24,343 nt of DNA from CAWACC01 sp964390695 (GCA_964390695.1 CAYMKI010000034.1:1-24343); one strand, 5' to 3'; shown: positions 1-8,232, counted from the stretch's first letter. The notes: generated by a model not told the origin, from the sequence alone. Made by a program: numbers and translations.

Positions 1-1416
1 GGTAGAGGCTCTGTGCTGGATACTGGATTTGACTTTTATGCCTCTCCTACGCTAAGCCCGGATGAAACGAAAATAGCCTGGCTGGCATGGAATCATCCCA
101 ATATGCCTTGGGACGGCACCGAGTTGTGGGTAGCGGATATTTCGGAAGGACAGCTCAAAAATAAGCGGTGTGTAGCCGGGGGATGGACAGAATCCATTTT
201 TCAACCTCAATGGTCGCCGAAAGGATGTCTATATTTTGTCTCAGACCGTACAGGCTGGTGGAATCTGCATAGGTTTTCAAAAGGGAATATAGAGAATGTT
301 TGCGCTTTAAATGCCGAATTTGGAGTGCCGCAGTGGCGCTTTGGGATGTCCACATGGGGATTCACCGGAGAAGAAGAGCAGATATTGTGCGCTTTTCAGG
401 AAAAGGGGTTTACGCAATTGGCTTTGCTTGATCCGGAGGCAAAAGCTATGAAGCCGATTTCTTTACCCTATACAGATTTTTCTCAATTGGGTGTTGGCCA
501 CGGTTTTGCGGCCATGTTGATGGGATCGAAGAGTGTGCCAAGAAGGGTGATGTATTTAAATTTAAAAACCTTGGAAGCCAGCGCATTAGATAAAGCGACG
601 CAGCTGGAAGTCGATCCGGGTTATGGCAGCCCATCTGAAAGTGTGGAGTTTCCCACCTATGGCAACCGCACGGCATATGCTTATTTTTATCCTCCGATAA
701 ATAAAAATTATACAGGACGTGGACAGGAGTTGCCTCCGCTGCTTGTTTTTAGCCATGGAGGCCCTACCGGTTGCGCCGATCCCTCCTTTAACTTTAGAAT
801 TCAATACTGGACCTCCCGAGGCTTTGCTGTGATGGATGTGAACTATGGGGGCAGTGTAGGTTTTGGCAGAGAATATAGGGAAAGGTTGAAAGGGCAGTGG
901 GGAATTGTGGATGTGAAGGATTGCGAGATGGCCGCTCTTTATGCCGCCAAAATGGAATGGGTCAATGCTGCTAAGTTATTCATACGAGGGGCTAGCGCTG
1001 GAGGGTATACCACTCTAGCGGCTTTGGCATTTACTTCGGCGTTTTCTGGAGGTGCGAGCTACTACGGCATAGGCGATCTGATGGCTATGGCCCAAGATAC
1101 CCATAAGTTTGAGGCTAGATATCTAGATGGTCTTTTAGGCACCTTGCCTGAGGCTGAGCAAATTTATTTTGATCGCTCCCCTTTATTCCATGCGGACAAA
1201 TTTTCATGCCCCGTCATATTTTTTCAGGGCGATCTGGACAAGGTCGTTCCTAAAAATCAAGCGGAGATGATGTACCGGGCCCTCAAAGAAAAGGGTTTGA
1301 AAACTAAGCTGGTCATCTATGAGAATGAAGAGCATGGTTTTCGTCAAGCCGAGCATGTAGAAGATGCGATGCGGCAAGAACTGGAGTTTTATTTGACGCT
1401 GATGCATATGGATTAA
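1..1416 (+). CDS. S9-family (prolyl oligopeptidase-type) serine peptidase, 5'-truncated by the window edge
   Basis: The reading frame is open from base 1, so the true start lies outside the window. The GTG at 13 is not a believable start because it falls inside the beta-propeller. About 470 residues are present; I expect about 630-650 for this family, so roughly 150-180 N-terminal residues are missing. The first part has propeller-type repeats (LSPDETKIAWLAW, WSPKGCLYFVSD). The C-terminal half is an alpha/beta hydrolase. Counting from the codon at 13, the triad is Ser328 in RGASAGGY, an Asp in QGDLDKVVP (about 409) and His441 in EEHGF. HGGPTG (about 250) would form the oxyanion region. These are the hallmarks of S9 dipeptidyl/acylaminoacyl peptidases, which cleave short peptides, usually in the cytoplasm. 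The F-box gene follows after 16 bp and is probably co-transcribed. Family is confident; substrate is unknown. Confidence 0.93.
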   Translation, partial: GRGSVLDTGFDFYASPTLSPDETKIAWLAWNHPNMPWDGTELWVADISEGQLKNKRCVAGGWTESIFQPQWSPKGCLYFVSDRTGWWNLHRFSKGNIENVCALNAEFGVPQWRFGMSTWGFTGEEEQILCAFQEKGFTQLALLDPEAKAMKPISLPYTDFSQLGVGHGFAAMLMGSKSVPRRVMYLNLKTLEASALDKATQLEVDPGYGSPSESVEFPTYGNRTAYAYFYPPINKNYTGRGQELPPLLVFSHGGPTGCADPSFNFRIQYWTSRGFAVMDVNYGGSVGFGREYRERLKGQWGIVDVKDCEMAALYAAKMEWVNAAKLFIRGASAGGYTTLAALAFTSAFSGGASYYGIGDLMAMAQDTHKFEARYLDGLLGTLPEAEQIYFDRSPLFHADKFSCPVIFFQGDLDKVVPKNQAEMMYRALKEKGLKTKLVIYENEEHGFRQAEHVEDAMRQELEFYLTLMHMD

Positions 1417-1432
1417 ACCGGAGGATACAAAA

Positions 1433-2158
1433 ATGAGTTCAATTTTGCCATTGCCTGGGGATGTGCATGGGGTGATGTCCCGCTATTTAGCCATACAAGA
1501 TATTGGCAGGTGTATGTGCGTGGCCAAGCCATGGAACGCTTTCTATAAAATAGATATAATCTGGCAGCATATAGCCGAAAAACAAGAGGTATCGAAACAA
1601 GATTATGGATTACGAGGTGCAATTTTAGGTTGGTTATATGACAAGGATTATAGGTCACAGGTCTTTCGGAAAATCCATTATGAAGAAAACTTGTTGAGAA
1701 GTTTTTGGCCTGATGACTTTTTACAAGGCTTTGTGCATCTATTTGGCAACATCAGCAGATTACGGGACTTTCCTTGCATGGAATTGTCCCCTGAACAAAG
1801 GAGAATTGTTAGAAATACATATTCTCACCATTACCTTCCCGAGAGAGCATATTTCTTGTCTAAGCTAAGCTCTCCGATTACTTTAGCAAAAGTGCGTTGC
1901 AAATATATCAAAAGTTATTATTATATCTTTTTCCGATTTAAAAATGCTGCGACACAAAAAAACTATAAAGTCACGATGGAATTTATCTCTACTTCACAAG
2001 GTTTTTTGGAGAGAGAGCAGATAGCCCTGTCTTTGAGGAATAATTCGAAAGAAATTACCGATGATCTAATGAAATTCGGTATACAAACTGGAGATCCCGC
2101 TAGCTTAGGTAAGCTCAAAGAGGTCATTAAAGGTAATTCTGAATTGAAATTATACTAG
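1433..2158 (+). CDS. F-box-like domain protein, putative host-directed effector
   Basis: The 241-residue product starts with a clear F-box-like segment at about residues 5-48. It has the order LP-x-DV, YL-x-x-QDI, GRCMCVAKPW and IWQHI, matching the eukaryotic consensus LPxE/D...YL..DL.R...V.K.W....W. F-box domains bind Skp1 and tether targets to SCF ubiquitin ligases. Bacteria have no such ligases, so a secreted role in the amoeba host is the usual interpretation, and amoeba symbionts of the Chlamydiae are known to carry many such proteins. The remaining ~190 residues show no leucine-rich or other repeat I recognise, so the target-binding part is unknown. The start is fixed by GGAGG about 8 bp before the ATG. 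It lies 16 bp behind the S9 peptidase gene, suggesting shared transcription. No signal peptide is seen. The F-box call is good; the effector role is inference. Confidence 0.8.
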   Translation: MSSILPLPGDVHGVMSRYLAIQDIGRCMCVAKPWNAFYKIDIIWQHIAEKQEVSKQDYGLRGAILGWLYDKDYRSQVFRKIHYEENLLRSFWPDDFLQGFVHLFGNISRLRDFPCMELSPEQRRIVRNTYSHHYLPERAYFLSKLSSPITLAKVRCKYIKSYYYIFFRFKNAATQKNYKVTMEFISTSQGFLEREQIALSLRNNSKEITDDLMKFGIQTGDPASLGKLKEVIKGNSELKLY

Positions 2159-2159
2159 A

Positions 2160-2175
2160 TCTCATGCATAACCAA
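2160..2175 (+). repeat. Copy 1 of a 16-bp direct repeat (possible insertion-sequence end remnant)
   Basis: TCTCATGCATAACCAA lies directly after the F-box stop codon. It matches 15 of 16 bases with 2407-2422. The sequence resembles terminal inverted repeats of some DDE insertion sequences, but no transposase is present, so that reading is a guess. Confidence 0.5.
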
Positions 2176-2283
2176 CCTGACCAAAATTAATTAGAAGTCC
2201 AAGCTTTAGACCCGTTAGCCGAAGATATGTTAAAAGTTGTGCTTGATGAATAGCATGCTCCTTTTCGGTTGCTTTAACCTCTT

Positions 2284-2459
2284 CTTTGCGCCTTTGCGTC
2301 TTTCGCTTCTTTGCGTTTTTTATAATTATGTAACAAATTCGTATTTGTGCAAACCATATCCAAATTGAATATAAGCGATCTTGTCTATCTTGTTATTTAT
2401 AATAGGTCTCTTGCATAACCAATTGAAACGCAAAGAAGCAAAGACGCGAAGGCGCAAAG
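2284..2459. repeat. Imperfect inverted repeat of CTTTGCG-type units
   Basis: The left arm (2284-2318) begins CTTTGCGCCTTTGCGTC and ends CTTCTTTGCGTTT. The reverse complement of the right arm (2426-2459) is the same except for one substitution and one single-base indel over 35 bp. Each arm is itself built of heptamer-like CTTTGCG words. The 107-bp spacer is AT-rich and non-coding. Transcribed RNA could fold into a long stem. From memory, similar GCAAAG/CTTTGC word arrays occur in many unrelated bacterial genomes; this was not checked here. Confidence 0.85.
2407..2422 (+). repeat. Copy 2 of the 16-bp direct repeat
   Basis: TCTCTTGCATAACCAA differs by one base from the copy at 2160-2175. It ends four bases before the right arm of the CTTTGCG inverted repeat, so the two repeat types may have travelled together. 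Confidence 0.5.
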
Positions 2460-2648
2460 GGCGGTACAGGCTATTAACGACCCTATGAAGTCCTCTTTGC
2501 GATTTTTAAACTTATGTAGCGACTTCTGTAATATGTTACTGATGAATAGATTTTTTTTATTCCAATACTTATCGCAGTTCCATTACAAAGACAATCCTGA
2601 TGCAAACACAATCCTGAGAAAAGTATATTGTTCGAATTGATCTTTCTG

Positions 2649-4406
2649 CTAGCTGCTGCTTAAAAATTCTTCAGCGTCTTGCTTCAAGATGTCTAAAATA
2701 TTTTGCCAGAAGGATTTGTCGCTTAGGTCCGCGTTTAAGTGCTTCCTGGCAATCTCTTCCGAAGTCATCCTGCCTGTATCCATCAAAAGATTGATATAGG
2801 TTTGTTCAAAGTCCGATGATAATTCGGCCTGCCTATATATTGCTATGCTGAACAAATACCCAAAAGTATAGGGGAAATTGTAGAAAGGCGTGCCGGTGAA
2901 GTTAAAATGCATTTTGGAGGCCCAGAAATAGGGATGGTATTCGTCTAAAGAGTCGCAGTAGGCTTCTTTTTGCGCCTCTTCCATCATACTGCATAGTCTC
3001 TGGGTAGACAATGTCCCCTTTTTGCGTTCCTCATAAAAGCGGGTTTCAAATAAAAAACGCGCGTGGATGTTGAACAAAAAGACCAGGCTTCGCTGCAGCT
3101 TAGCATTCAGAAGCTGAAATTTCCGCTTCGGATCATTATCTAGCCTATAAGCCGCCTCGCTGATGATCCACTCAGCAAAGGTGGAAGCAGTTTCAGCTAA
3201 ATTCATGGGAAAATGGCGGGCCATCGCGGGAAGTTTATAGATGATGTGGTTATGGAAAGCATGACCGAGTTCATGAGCTAAAGTGAATAAGCTTTCGTAG
3301 GTTCCGGAATAAGTCATAAAAATGCGAGATTTCTTTTGCAGAGGCAGTCCTGTGCAAAAGCCACCAGGGCGTTTTCCTGGGCGATCTTCGGCTTCTACCC
3401 ATCTTTGGGTGAGAGCTTCTTGCGCAAAGTTTGCCATAGCAGGGGAAAACTTTTTAAATTGCTCTACAATAAATTGTGCGCCTTGTTCGTAAGGTAGATT
3501 TAATGAAGCTGCATCTAAGCCTAGAGGAGCTTCAAGGTCATACCAACTTAACTTGTCAAGGCCGAGTAGTTTAGATTTGTGCGAGAGGCATTCAGCAAAG
3601 ATGGATTTGTTTGCAGAGATGACTTCCCACATCGTGTTTAAGGAGCTTTCACTGAGCCTGTTGATGTTTAGAGGCTCTTTTAGAAAACCCCATTGGCGGT
3701 GCTCATAGACTTTGAGGCGAAAGCCTGCGATATGGTTAAGGATGGCGGTATAAGCGGTCTTATGTGCTTCCCACGTGCGGTTTGACTGTTGGAAAACTTC
3801 TTGTCGGATTTGGCGGTCAGGGTCCGATAAACGATTATAGGCCTGCCCCCAAGATAGCGTCTCGATTTTATTATGGATATTGACAGAGATAGCCTCTTCA
3901 CCGAGATAAGAACCATAAAATTGAGACCAGCTATGGTATCCATCGACAGACAAGTCGGTGATAATCCCTTCTAATGGCAAGCTCAATTTTTCTTTTTGAC
4001 GCTCCCTTCTTTCCTGCAGCGGGAAGGCTATAGGGGCTAGCTCTGGATCTTTAAGCAAATCTGCGAAGGCCTCATTGGGCAGTTGAGCAAATTGTCCATC
4101 CAGGGTGTTGGATAGATGGCTAAGAGTGGCCTGCAGTTCTGAGATCTGGCTTTGCAGAAGTTCGGCTTTTTTATCCTGTACATCTTGGGCTAAGAGACAG
4201 CCGATGTAGGAGTCGGCTTCCTCGAGTTTTTCAGATAGATTTTGCAGAGTTAAAATATTTTCTTTAAGATTTTGTGTATATTGCAATTTTTGTTGTAGGG
4301 CAGACATGTCTATCTTCAATGTCTTTAGAAATTGAGCTAATTCGAGGGATTGACTGCCTCCTTTAAAAATACTGTCTAGATTCCAGGTTTGGGTAAATGC
4401 CGCCAT
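2649..4406 (-). CDS. pepF: Oligoendopeptidase F (M3-family zinc metallopeptidase)
   Basis: The 585-residue product has the zinc-binding motif HELGH at residues 378-382 (His378 and His382 as ligands, Glu379 as catalytic base). Twenty-six residues after Glu379, Glu405 in NLAETAST is the expected third ligand, as in M3 peptidases. The helical N-terminal half (about 1-200) is usual for PepF/M3B enzymes, and the length fits the family (about 560-610). The enzyme cleaves short peptides of roughly 7-17 residues in the cytoplasm and would recycle peptides, useful to an intracellular organism importing host peptides. The ATG at 4406 is the first in frame and is followed at once by typical PepF N-terminal sequence. 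Only a weak AGAG precedes it. It is divergent from the CHLPS gene, with a 106-bp gap that must hold both promoters. No oddities seen. Confidence 0.93.
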   Translation of the reverse strand: MAAFTQTWNLDSIFKGGSQSLELAQFLKTLKIDMSALQQKLQYTQNLKENILTLQNLSEKLEEADSYIGCLLAQDVQDKKAELLQSQISELQATLSHLSNTLDGQFAQLPNEAFADLLKDPELAPIAFPLQERRERQKEKLSLPLEGIITDLSVDGYHSWSQFYGSYLGEEAISVNIHNKIETLSWGQAYNRLSDPDRQIRQEVFQQSNRTWEAHKTAYTAILNHIAGFRLKVYEHRQWGFLKEPLNINRLSESSLNTMWEVISANKSIFAECLSHKSKLLGLDKLSWYDLEAPLGLDAASLNLPYEQGAQFIVEQFKKFSPAMANFAQEALTQRWVEAEDRPGKRPGGFCTGLPLQKKSRIFMTYSGTYESLFTLAHELGHAFHNHIIYKLPAMARHFPMNLAETASTFAEWIISEAAYRLDNDPKRKFQLLNAKLQRSLVFLFNIHARFLFETRFYEERKKGTLSTQRLCSMMEEAQKEAYCDSLDEYHPYFWASKMHFNFTGTPFYNFPYTFGYLFSIAIYRQAELSSDFEQTYINLLMDTGRMTSEEIARKHLNADLSDKSFWQNILDILKQDAEEFLSSS

Positions 4407-4512
4407 AGAAAATTACTCTTTTGGTTTGAAATTTAATAAAAAGTTATGTTATTCTGTTTGCTTAGAAATGTAAGTCGTTGCTTAATTTTAAATAGTTATA
4501 AGGAATAAATAT

Positions 4513-5763
4513 ATGAGTCATATTTCCAAACCCGCTTCGTCACTGTCTAGTCCCGTGTCGTCCATTTCTCATCCACACAATCTTATAGCAGCCCATGGGA
4601 AAAAAATCCAAGACAAAATCCACACAGTGCTGAATCGATGGGCTTTTGGAAATCAGCTAGAACAATTAGAAGCGATGAGCAAAACCCATCCAGACTTGGC
4701 AATTGCTAAATTGAGATCGCTTAATACCTATATGGCCGATGTATCCGCTTGTGAAAAAGTACATTTAGCTTTCGCTTTGCGGTTGGAAAAAATCAACAAA
4801 CTTCGCACTCTGCTGATAAGAAAATTGATTCATCCGGCTACAGAACTCTTTACCTTTGATAAAGTATCACTTAGGTACCCCAACACTATATATGATATCA
4901 ATGGGGGATTTTTTCGCGTATACACTAAAGACCATCAGCAGCTGGATGGCATGGTCATTTATGGCGATAAGTTCCACCACAATGAAAAACCCGTGTTAGT
5001 TATGTCTTTGGGTAATGCGATGATGTATGAACAGGTTGTAGATTATGCTCGAACTATTGCCGAAAAACATAAAGTCAATGTGGTCTTGTATAATCCTAGG
5101 GGAGTCGGTTTGAGCTTAGGCCAAGAATTTACCCTGGACGAAGCCGTCGAAGATTTTAAAGCGGTTGTCAAATATGCTCACAAAGTGCTATGTGATGGTA
5201 ATTCTGAAAGATTGGCTGTTTTAGGGCATTCTCTAGGCGGCGGAATATCTGCAGAGGCTTTGAAGCAGTTGCAAGATGAAAAGCTCATAACAAAAATTGG
5301 TCTGTATATCAATCAAAACTCCTTTGCTTCCCTCCACGATTTTGCTGAGGGCACTCTGAAAATCAATCGCATCTTGGGACGTATTTTATTGGCTATTTTT
5401 GGACTGCAACCGCTGAACAGCGGAAATAGCTTGGCGACACGGAGGCTGGCACGTCATACTGCAGTTATTACAGCAGAAAATGATCAGGTGATGAAAGGCT
5501 CGAGTCGTTTAAGCCAATATCTCCAGAAAGTCTTAGCAGAACCGCAAAAGCAGAGAAAAATGGAAAAAGTACTGCCCCTTAAAGCTGATGAACTAGAGGA
5601 AGAAGTTGTTTTAGAAGGCGTAGATTCCAAAAAGGCAAACATAAAGATTGCTTTCCACCAAACACCCAAGGCTGGACATAACGAATGGAATTTTAACTCA
5701 ATCGGTGAGGAAATTCAAAAGGCTTTCATTAACGAAGATGAAGTCGCTCAGCTTCAGTTTTAA
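4513..5763 (+). CDS. CHLPS-family (DUF818-like) alpha/beta hydrolase
   Basis: The 416-residue protein resembles the Chlamydiae-specific CHLPS family, a useful taxonomic marker. An alpha/beta-hydrolase core starts at about residue 150. NPRGVGLSLG (about 197) follows a strand, as in BEM46/FrsA-type hydrolases. The nucleophile elbow is GHSLGGG with Ser240, and likely partners are Asp324 in ENDQV and His389 in KAGHNEW. The triad looks complete, so the enzyme is probably active, but its substrate is unknown. The N-terminal ~100 residues are helical and serine-rich at the very start. No signal peptide or membrane segment is seen. AAGGAA about 9 bp before the ATG supports the start. The 3' end overlaps recD by 4 bp, tail to tail. 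Family assignment is from remembered family sequence features, not a search. Confidence 0.85.
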   Translation: MSHISKPASSLSSPVSSISHPHNLIAAHGKKIQDKIHTVLNRWAFGNQLEQLEAMSKTHPDLAIAKLRSLNTYMADVSACEKVHLAFALRLEKINKLRTLLIRKLIHPATELFTFDKVSLRYPNTIYDINGGFFRVYTKDHQQLDGMVIYGDKFHHNEKPVLVMSLGNAMMYEQVVDYARTIAEKHKVNVVLYNPRGVGLSLGQEFTLDEAVEDFKAVVKYAHKVLCDGNSERLAVLGHSLGGGISAEALKQLQDEKLITKIGLYINQNSFASLHDFAEGTLKINRILGRILLAIFGLQPLNSGNSLATRRLARHTAVITAENDQVMKGSSRLSQYLQKVLAEPQKQRKMEKVLPLKADELEEEVVLEGVDSKKANIKIAFHQTPKAGHNEWNFNSIGEEIQKAFINEDEVAQLQF

Positions 5764-7808
5764 ACCAAAAATGCTCTAGCGGCTACTCCGGACATCCTAT
5801 CGGCGCAACGGTCTATCGTTTCTTTGAGAACCTGCGGTGTTGAGAGGATGTCTAACTGACGTTTGGCTCTAGTGACGCCAGTATAGAAGGCTTTGCGTCC
5901 AAAAATTTCCGCTCCTTTGGGCATAATTAAGAGAACCTGCTCAAATTCGCTCCCCTGGCTTTTATGAATAGAGAGACAATAAGCCAGTTCAAAGCGCGGC
6001 AACAAGGCAGCGGGAACGGTTTTATGCGAGATTCCTTGACTGTCCATAAAAAGCGCATAATCGCCGGCTTGAAAGCTGAAAGGGCTGACGTTTTTGTTTT
6101 TCACCACCAGAATTCCCGTTTCACCATTAAATAAGTTCAACCCGCTATGATTGCTGACAATCATGATGGGAATCAAGTAATGCTGGGTTTTGGCAGCAGT
6201 TCCCGCTAAATCTGCATTTACCCAGGGGCGCGTTGCCCCTTCGGGGCCGCCTTCCCCTGGGCTACCGTCTTTCGCCCCATTCTGGGGCTCGTGATTTTTT
6301 TTAGCAGGAACTGCTGGGGTTTTGGCGGAATGTTGTTGGAGTCTTTGATAAATCATACGATTCAAGGAATCTACACCGAAAAGCCCCTTTCTGAGGGGAG
6401 TTAAGATTTTAAAGCGGTTAAAGATCGCTAACATGCCTTCAGGTGTTGCTTCGGATATTTTTTCGAGGCTATAATGTTCGCATGCTGCTTCTACAATGTA
6501 TTGAAGACTCTTCTTATTTTCAGCGCCATCTAGGTCGATCAATTGAATGCCAGGCAAAGCTTTAGTGGGGTCTGTGAGCTCTAAGACCGCTGAGGAATTG
6601 CCCATTTTTATCCATTCGGCCAAGCTAATTATGCCTTTCAATTCTGCTCGCAAGCAGGTGTGCAGAAAAATAGGAGCGTAGTCAAGCTGCGGACGGTTGT
6701 TTAGTGAAGCTAGCATATCGCTGAAAACTCCTCCAGACTCTACCGGAGGTAGTTGGAAGGGATCTCCTAGTAAAATTAAGCGCGCTCCAGGCTTGACGGA
6801 TGATAATAGCTTGATCATTAACTTGATGTCGATCATGGAGCATTCATCTACGATGATGAGGTCTGCGGAAAGGTTGATGCAGGTAGAAGTGTGCTGATGG
6901 CGTTTGATTTCCAGGATGGAGTGCAAAGTTTTTGCCGTCAAAGGCTGCATATCGTCGAGCTTGTCTAAAACTTTGGTTAAGCTTTTTTGCAGCTGCGAGG
7001 CGGCTTTTCCGGTAGGTGCCGTTAAAAGGATTTCAAAGTTCTCTTTTGATTCAGGGGGTAATGCTTGCCATAAGGTTTGGATAATATAAGCTGTGGTATA
7101 AGTTTTGCCTGTGCCGGGTCCACCACAGACAATGGTCAGACAATTTTTGCAAGCTTGGAGGATGGCCTTGGATTGTTCAGGTAGCAATTTTTTTTCTTGA
7201 ACAAATCTTTCAGCTTGTTGCTGTATAGCTGGGAGATCATATTGTATAGAGGGGGTTGTAGAGAGAAGGCGCTGAAAATGCGCTAAAAATTGAGATTCAT
7301 TGATCCACGATTTTTGGAAATAATAATTATTATTGTGTTTGCAGATGGGTTTTCCGGGAGTTTTTAAGGAAGATGATTGTAGATCTGCACACAAAGCTTC
7401 GGGTAATAATAGCGCACCTTCGCAAATCAGCGTTTCCAATTTTTGAATGTTTTTTGGTTCCCAGGCTATATCTTCCGGAGACGGCCAGATTTCAATCGGT
7501 TCAGGTTGGATTTTGTTGTCTTGAATCGTTATACAAAGATGTCCTTGGCGTGAAGCTAAAGACAGATGGCAGATAAAACAGGCCACGCTTTCGAGGTTTG
7601 GGGAAATGCCTGTGAGAATTTGTTCAGCTAACGCTAGTTCCAGGTGGGGAAGAAATTGCTGTGAGCCTAGCTCTTCCAAAAAAGGCCAAGCCAGGCGGGA
7701 AGCATCTTCGGCTGCTTGGACGTTTTCTTGTTTTTGATTGTAGTTGGTAATTTGATTTAGCGGCATATGCTTCCATTTTAAAGCAACGGTCTTTTCATTA
7801 GTAGGCAT
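5760..7808 (-). CDS. recD: RecD-type helicase, exodeoxyribonuclease V alpha subunit, with an in-frame inserted segment
   Basis: This superfamily 1 helicase (682 aa) would act in the RecBCD complex, unwinding 5'-3' during double-strand-break repair. Visible motifs: Walker A GGPGTGKT (Lys235), Walker B VDECSMID (Asp321, Glu322), LLGDPFQLPPVESGG (about 346-360), ILTPLRKGLFGVDSLN (about 468), IHKSQGSEF (about 614) and YTGVTRAKR (642-650). E. coli RecD has 608 residues. Most of the excess is a Gly/Pro-rich stretch at about residues 504-540, between LNRMIYQRL and LFNGETGI, encoded by two GC-rich hairpins (6221-6288) unlike the rest of the gene. It sits in a loop region, so function may be retained. 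ATG at 7808 is the first in frame; no good Shine-Dalgarno is seen. The 3' end overlaps the CHLPS gene by 4 bp. RecD2-type is less likely given the short N-terminal region. Confidence 0.92.
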   Translation of the reverse strand: MPTNEKTVALKWKHMPLNQITNYNQKQENVQAAEDASRLAWPFLEELGSQQFLPHLELALAEQILTGISPNLESVACFICHLSLASRQGHLCITIQDNKIQPEPIEIWPSPEDIAWEPKNIQKLETLICEGALLLPEALCADLQSSSLKTPGKPICKHNNNYYFQKSWINESQFLAHFQRLLSTTPSIQYDLPAIQQQAERFVQEKKLLPEQSKAILQACKNCLTIVCGGPGTGKTYTTAYIIQTLWQALPPESKENFEILLTAPTGKAASQLQKSLTKVLDKLDDMQPLTAKTLHSILEIKRHQHTSTCINLSADLIIVDECSMIDIKLMIKLLSSVKPGARLILLGDPFQLPPVESGGVFSDMLASLNNRPQLDYAPIFLHTCLRAELKGIISLAEWIKMGNSSAVLELTDPTKALPGIQLIDLDGAENKKSLQYIVEAACEHYSLEKISEATPEGMLAIFNRFKILTPLRKGLFGVDSLNRMIYQRLQQHSAKTPAVPAKKNHEPQNGAKDGSPGEGGPEGATRPWVNADLAGTAAKTQHYLIPIMIVSNHSGLNLFNGETGILVVKNKNVSPFSFQAGDYALFMDSQGISHKTVPAALLPRFELAYCLSIHKSQGSEFEQVLLIMPKGAEIFGRKAFYTGVTRAKRQLDILSTPQVLKETIDRCADRMSGVAARAFLV
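6210..6296 (-). repeat. GC-rich hairpin element inserted in frame in recD
   Basis: CCCAGGGG (6221-6228) pairs perfectly with CCCCTGGG (6254-6261), and inside them GCCCC-TTC-GGGGC (6235-6247) forms a second stem. A separate hairpin, GCCCCA-TTC-TGGGGC, spans 6274-6288. The block is far richer in G+C than the surrounding gene and encodes a low-complexity peptide (EPQNGAKDGSPGEGG and following) where other RecD proteins have a short loop. Nested palindromes plus preserved frame suggest a mobile palindromic coding element. Borders are approximate. Confidence 0.7.
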
Positions 7809-7824
7809 TTTTGAGCGTATTTAT

Positions 7825-7854
7825 TTGACGTAGTATCCCTGTTTACGTTAATAT
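7825..7854 (+). promoter_or_regulatory. Candidate sigma-70/66-type promoter of the small exported protein gene
   Basis: TTGACG (7825-7830) and TAATAT (7849-7854) are separated by 18 bp. Transcription would start near 7861, leaving a ~26-nt leader with an AAGGA ribosome-binding site before the ATG at 7887. Confidence 0.5.
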
Positions 7855-7886
7855 TTCCGCTCGTAACCCCCAAACAAGGATTATCT

Positions 7887-8222
7887 ATGAAAAAAATAAT
7901 TGCCGTTATGTTTTCCCTCTTTATGATACTGACCGGTATTTCGCATGCTGCTCTCTTTGATGATTACTACTTTCAGCAGGAAAGAATGAAGCTCATGCCC
8001 GATGCTATTTATATAGTTTCATCTTTTGATTCAGAAGATCACCTGACAGCATATAATTACTACGGCGCACGCCTATGGGACGATCTGTTTTTTGCTAAAA
8101 TTTTGTCTTGGGAAGTCGTAGACGAAGCGGTCATAGTGTTTTCCAAAGACCCTAATGGGCATAGAACCTATCTTACCTGCATAGACCGCCGAAGCGGTCA
8201 AATGCTGTGGCAACGCCCCTAG
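7887..8222 (+). CDS. Small exported protein of unknown function with a PQQ-like strand motif
   Basis: The 111-residue product begins with a classical signal peptide: MKK, a hydrophobic core IIAVMFSLFMILTG, then a likely cut after SHA at about residue 22. The mature part is ~90 residues. Its end, TCIDRRSGQMLWQ, resembles one strand pair of quinoprotein/PQQ beta-propeller repeats (xxLDxxTGxxLW), and YYGARLWDD (about 57) may be a weaker copy. One or two such blades cannot form a full propeller, so this may be a small periplasmic protein or a degenerate relative. AAGGA lies 8-9 bp before the ATG, and a good promoter (7825-7854) suggests independent transcription. It diverges from recD and converges on icd, ending 21 bp from it. 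I do not recognise the family. Confidence 0.75.
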   Translation: MKKIIAVMFSLFMILTGISHAALFDDYYFQQERMKLMPDAIYIVSSFDSEDHLTAYNYYGARLWDDLFFAKILSWEVVDEAVIVFSKDPNGHRTYLTCIDRRSGQMLWQRP

Positions 8223-8232
8223 AACATAGAAT

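Larger units (their letters stand above)
2159..2648. other. Non-coding region with repeat debris between F-box gene and pepF
   Basis: These 490 bp hold no credible gene. They contain a long imperfect inverted repeat (2284-2318 and 2426-2459) and two copies of a 16-bp sequence resembling a mobile-element end (2160-2175 and 2407-2422). There is also a 20-codon open fragment (2191-2253) and a 10-bp direct repeat ACAATCCTGA (2591-2600 and 2608-2617). The mix suggests a decayed insertion site. Both flanking genes end here (the + F-box gene and the - pepF), so the region needs no promoter. No strong terminator with a T-run was seen. Confidence 0.7.

Noticed and set aside
2284..2459. CRISPR array
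   Set aside because: The repeats are inverted arms of short words, not evenly spaced direct repeats with unique spacers, and no cas gene is nearby.
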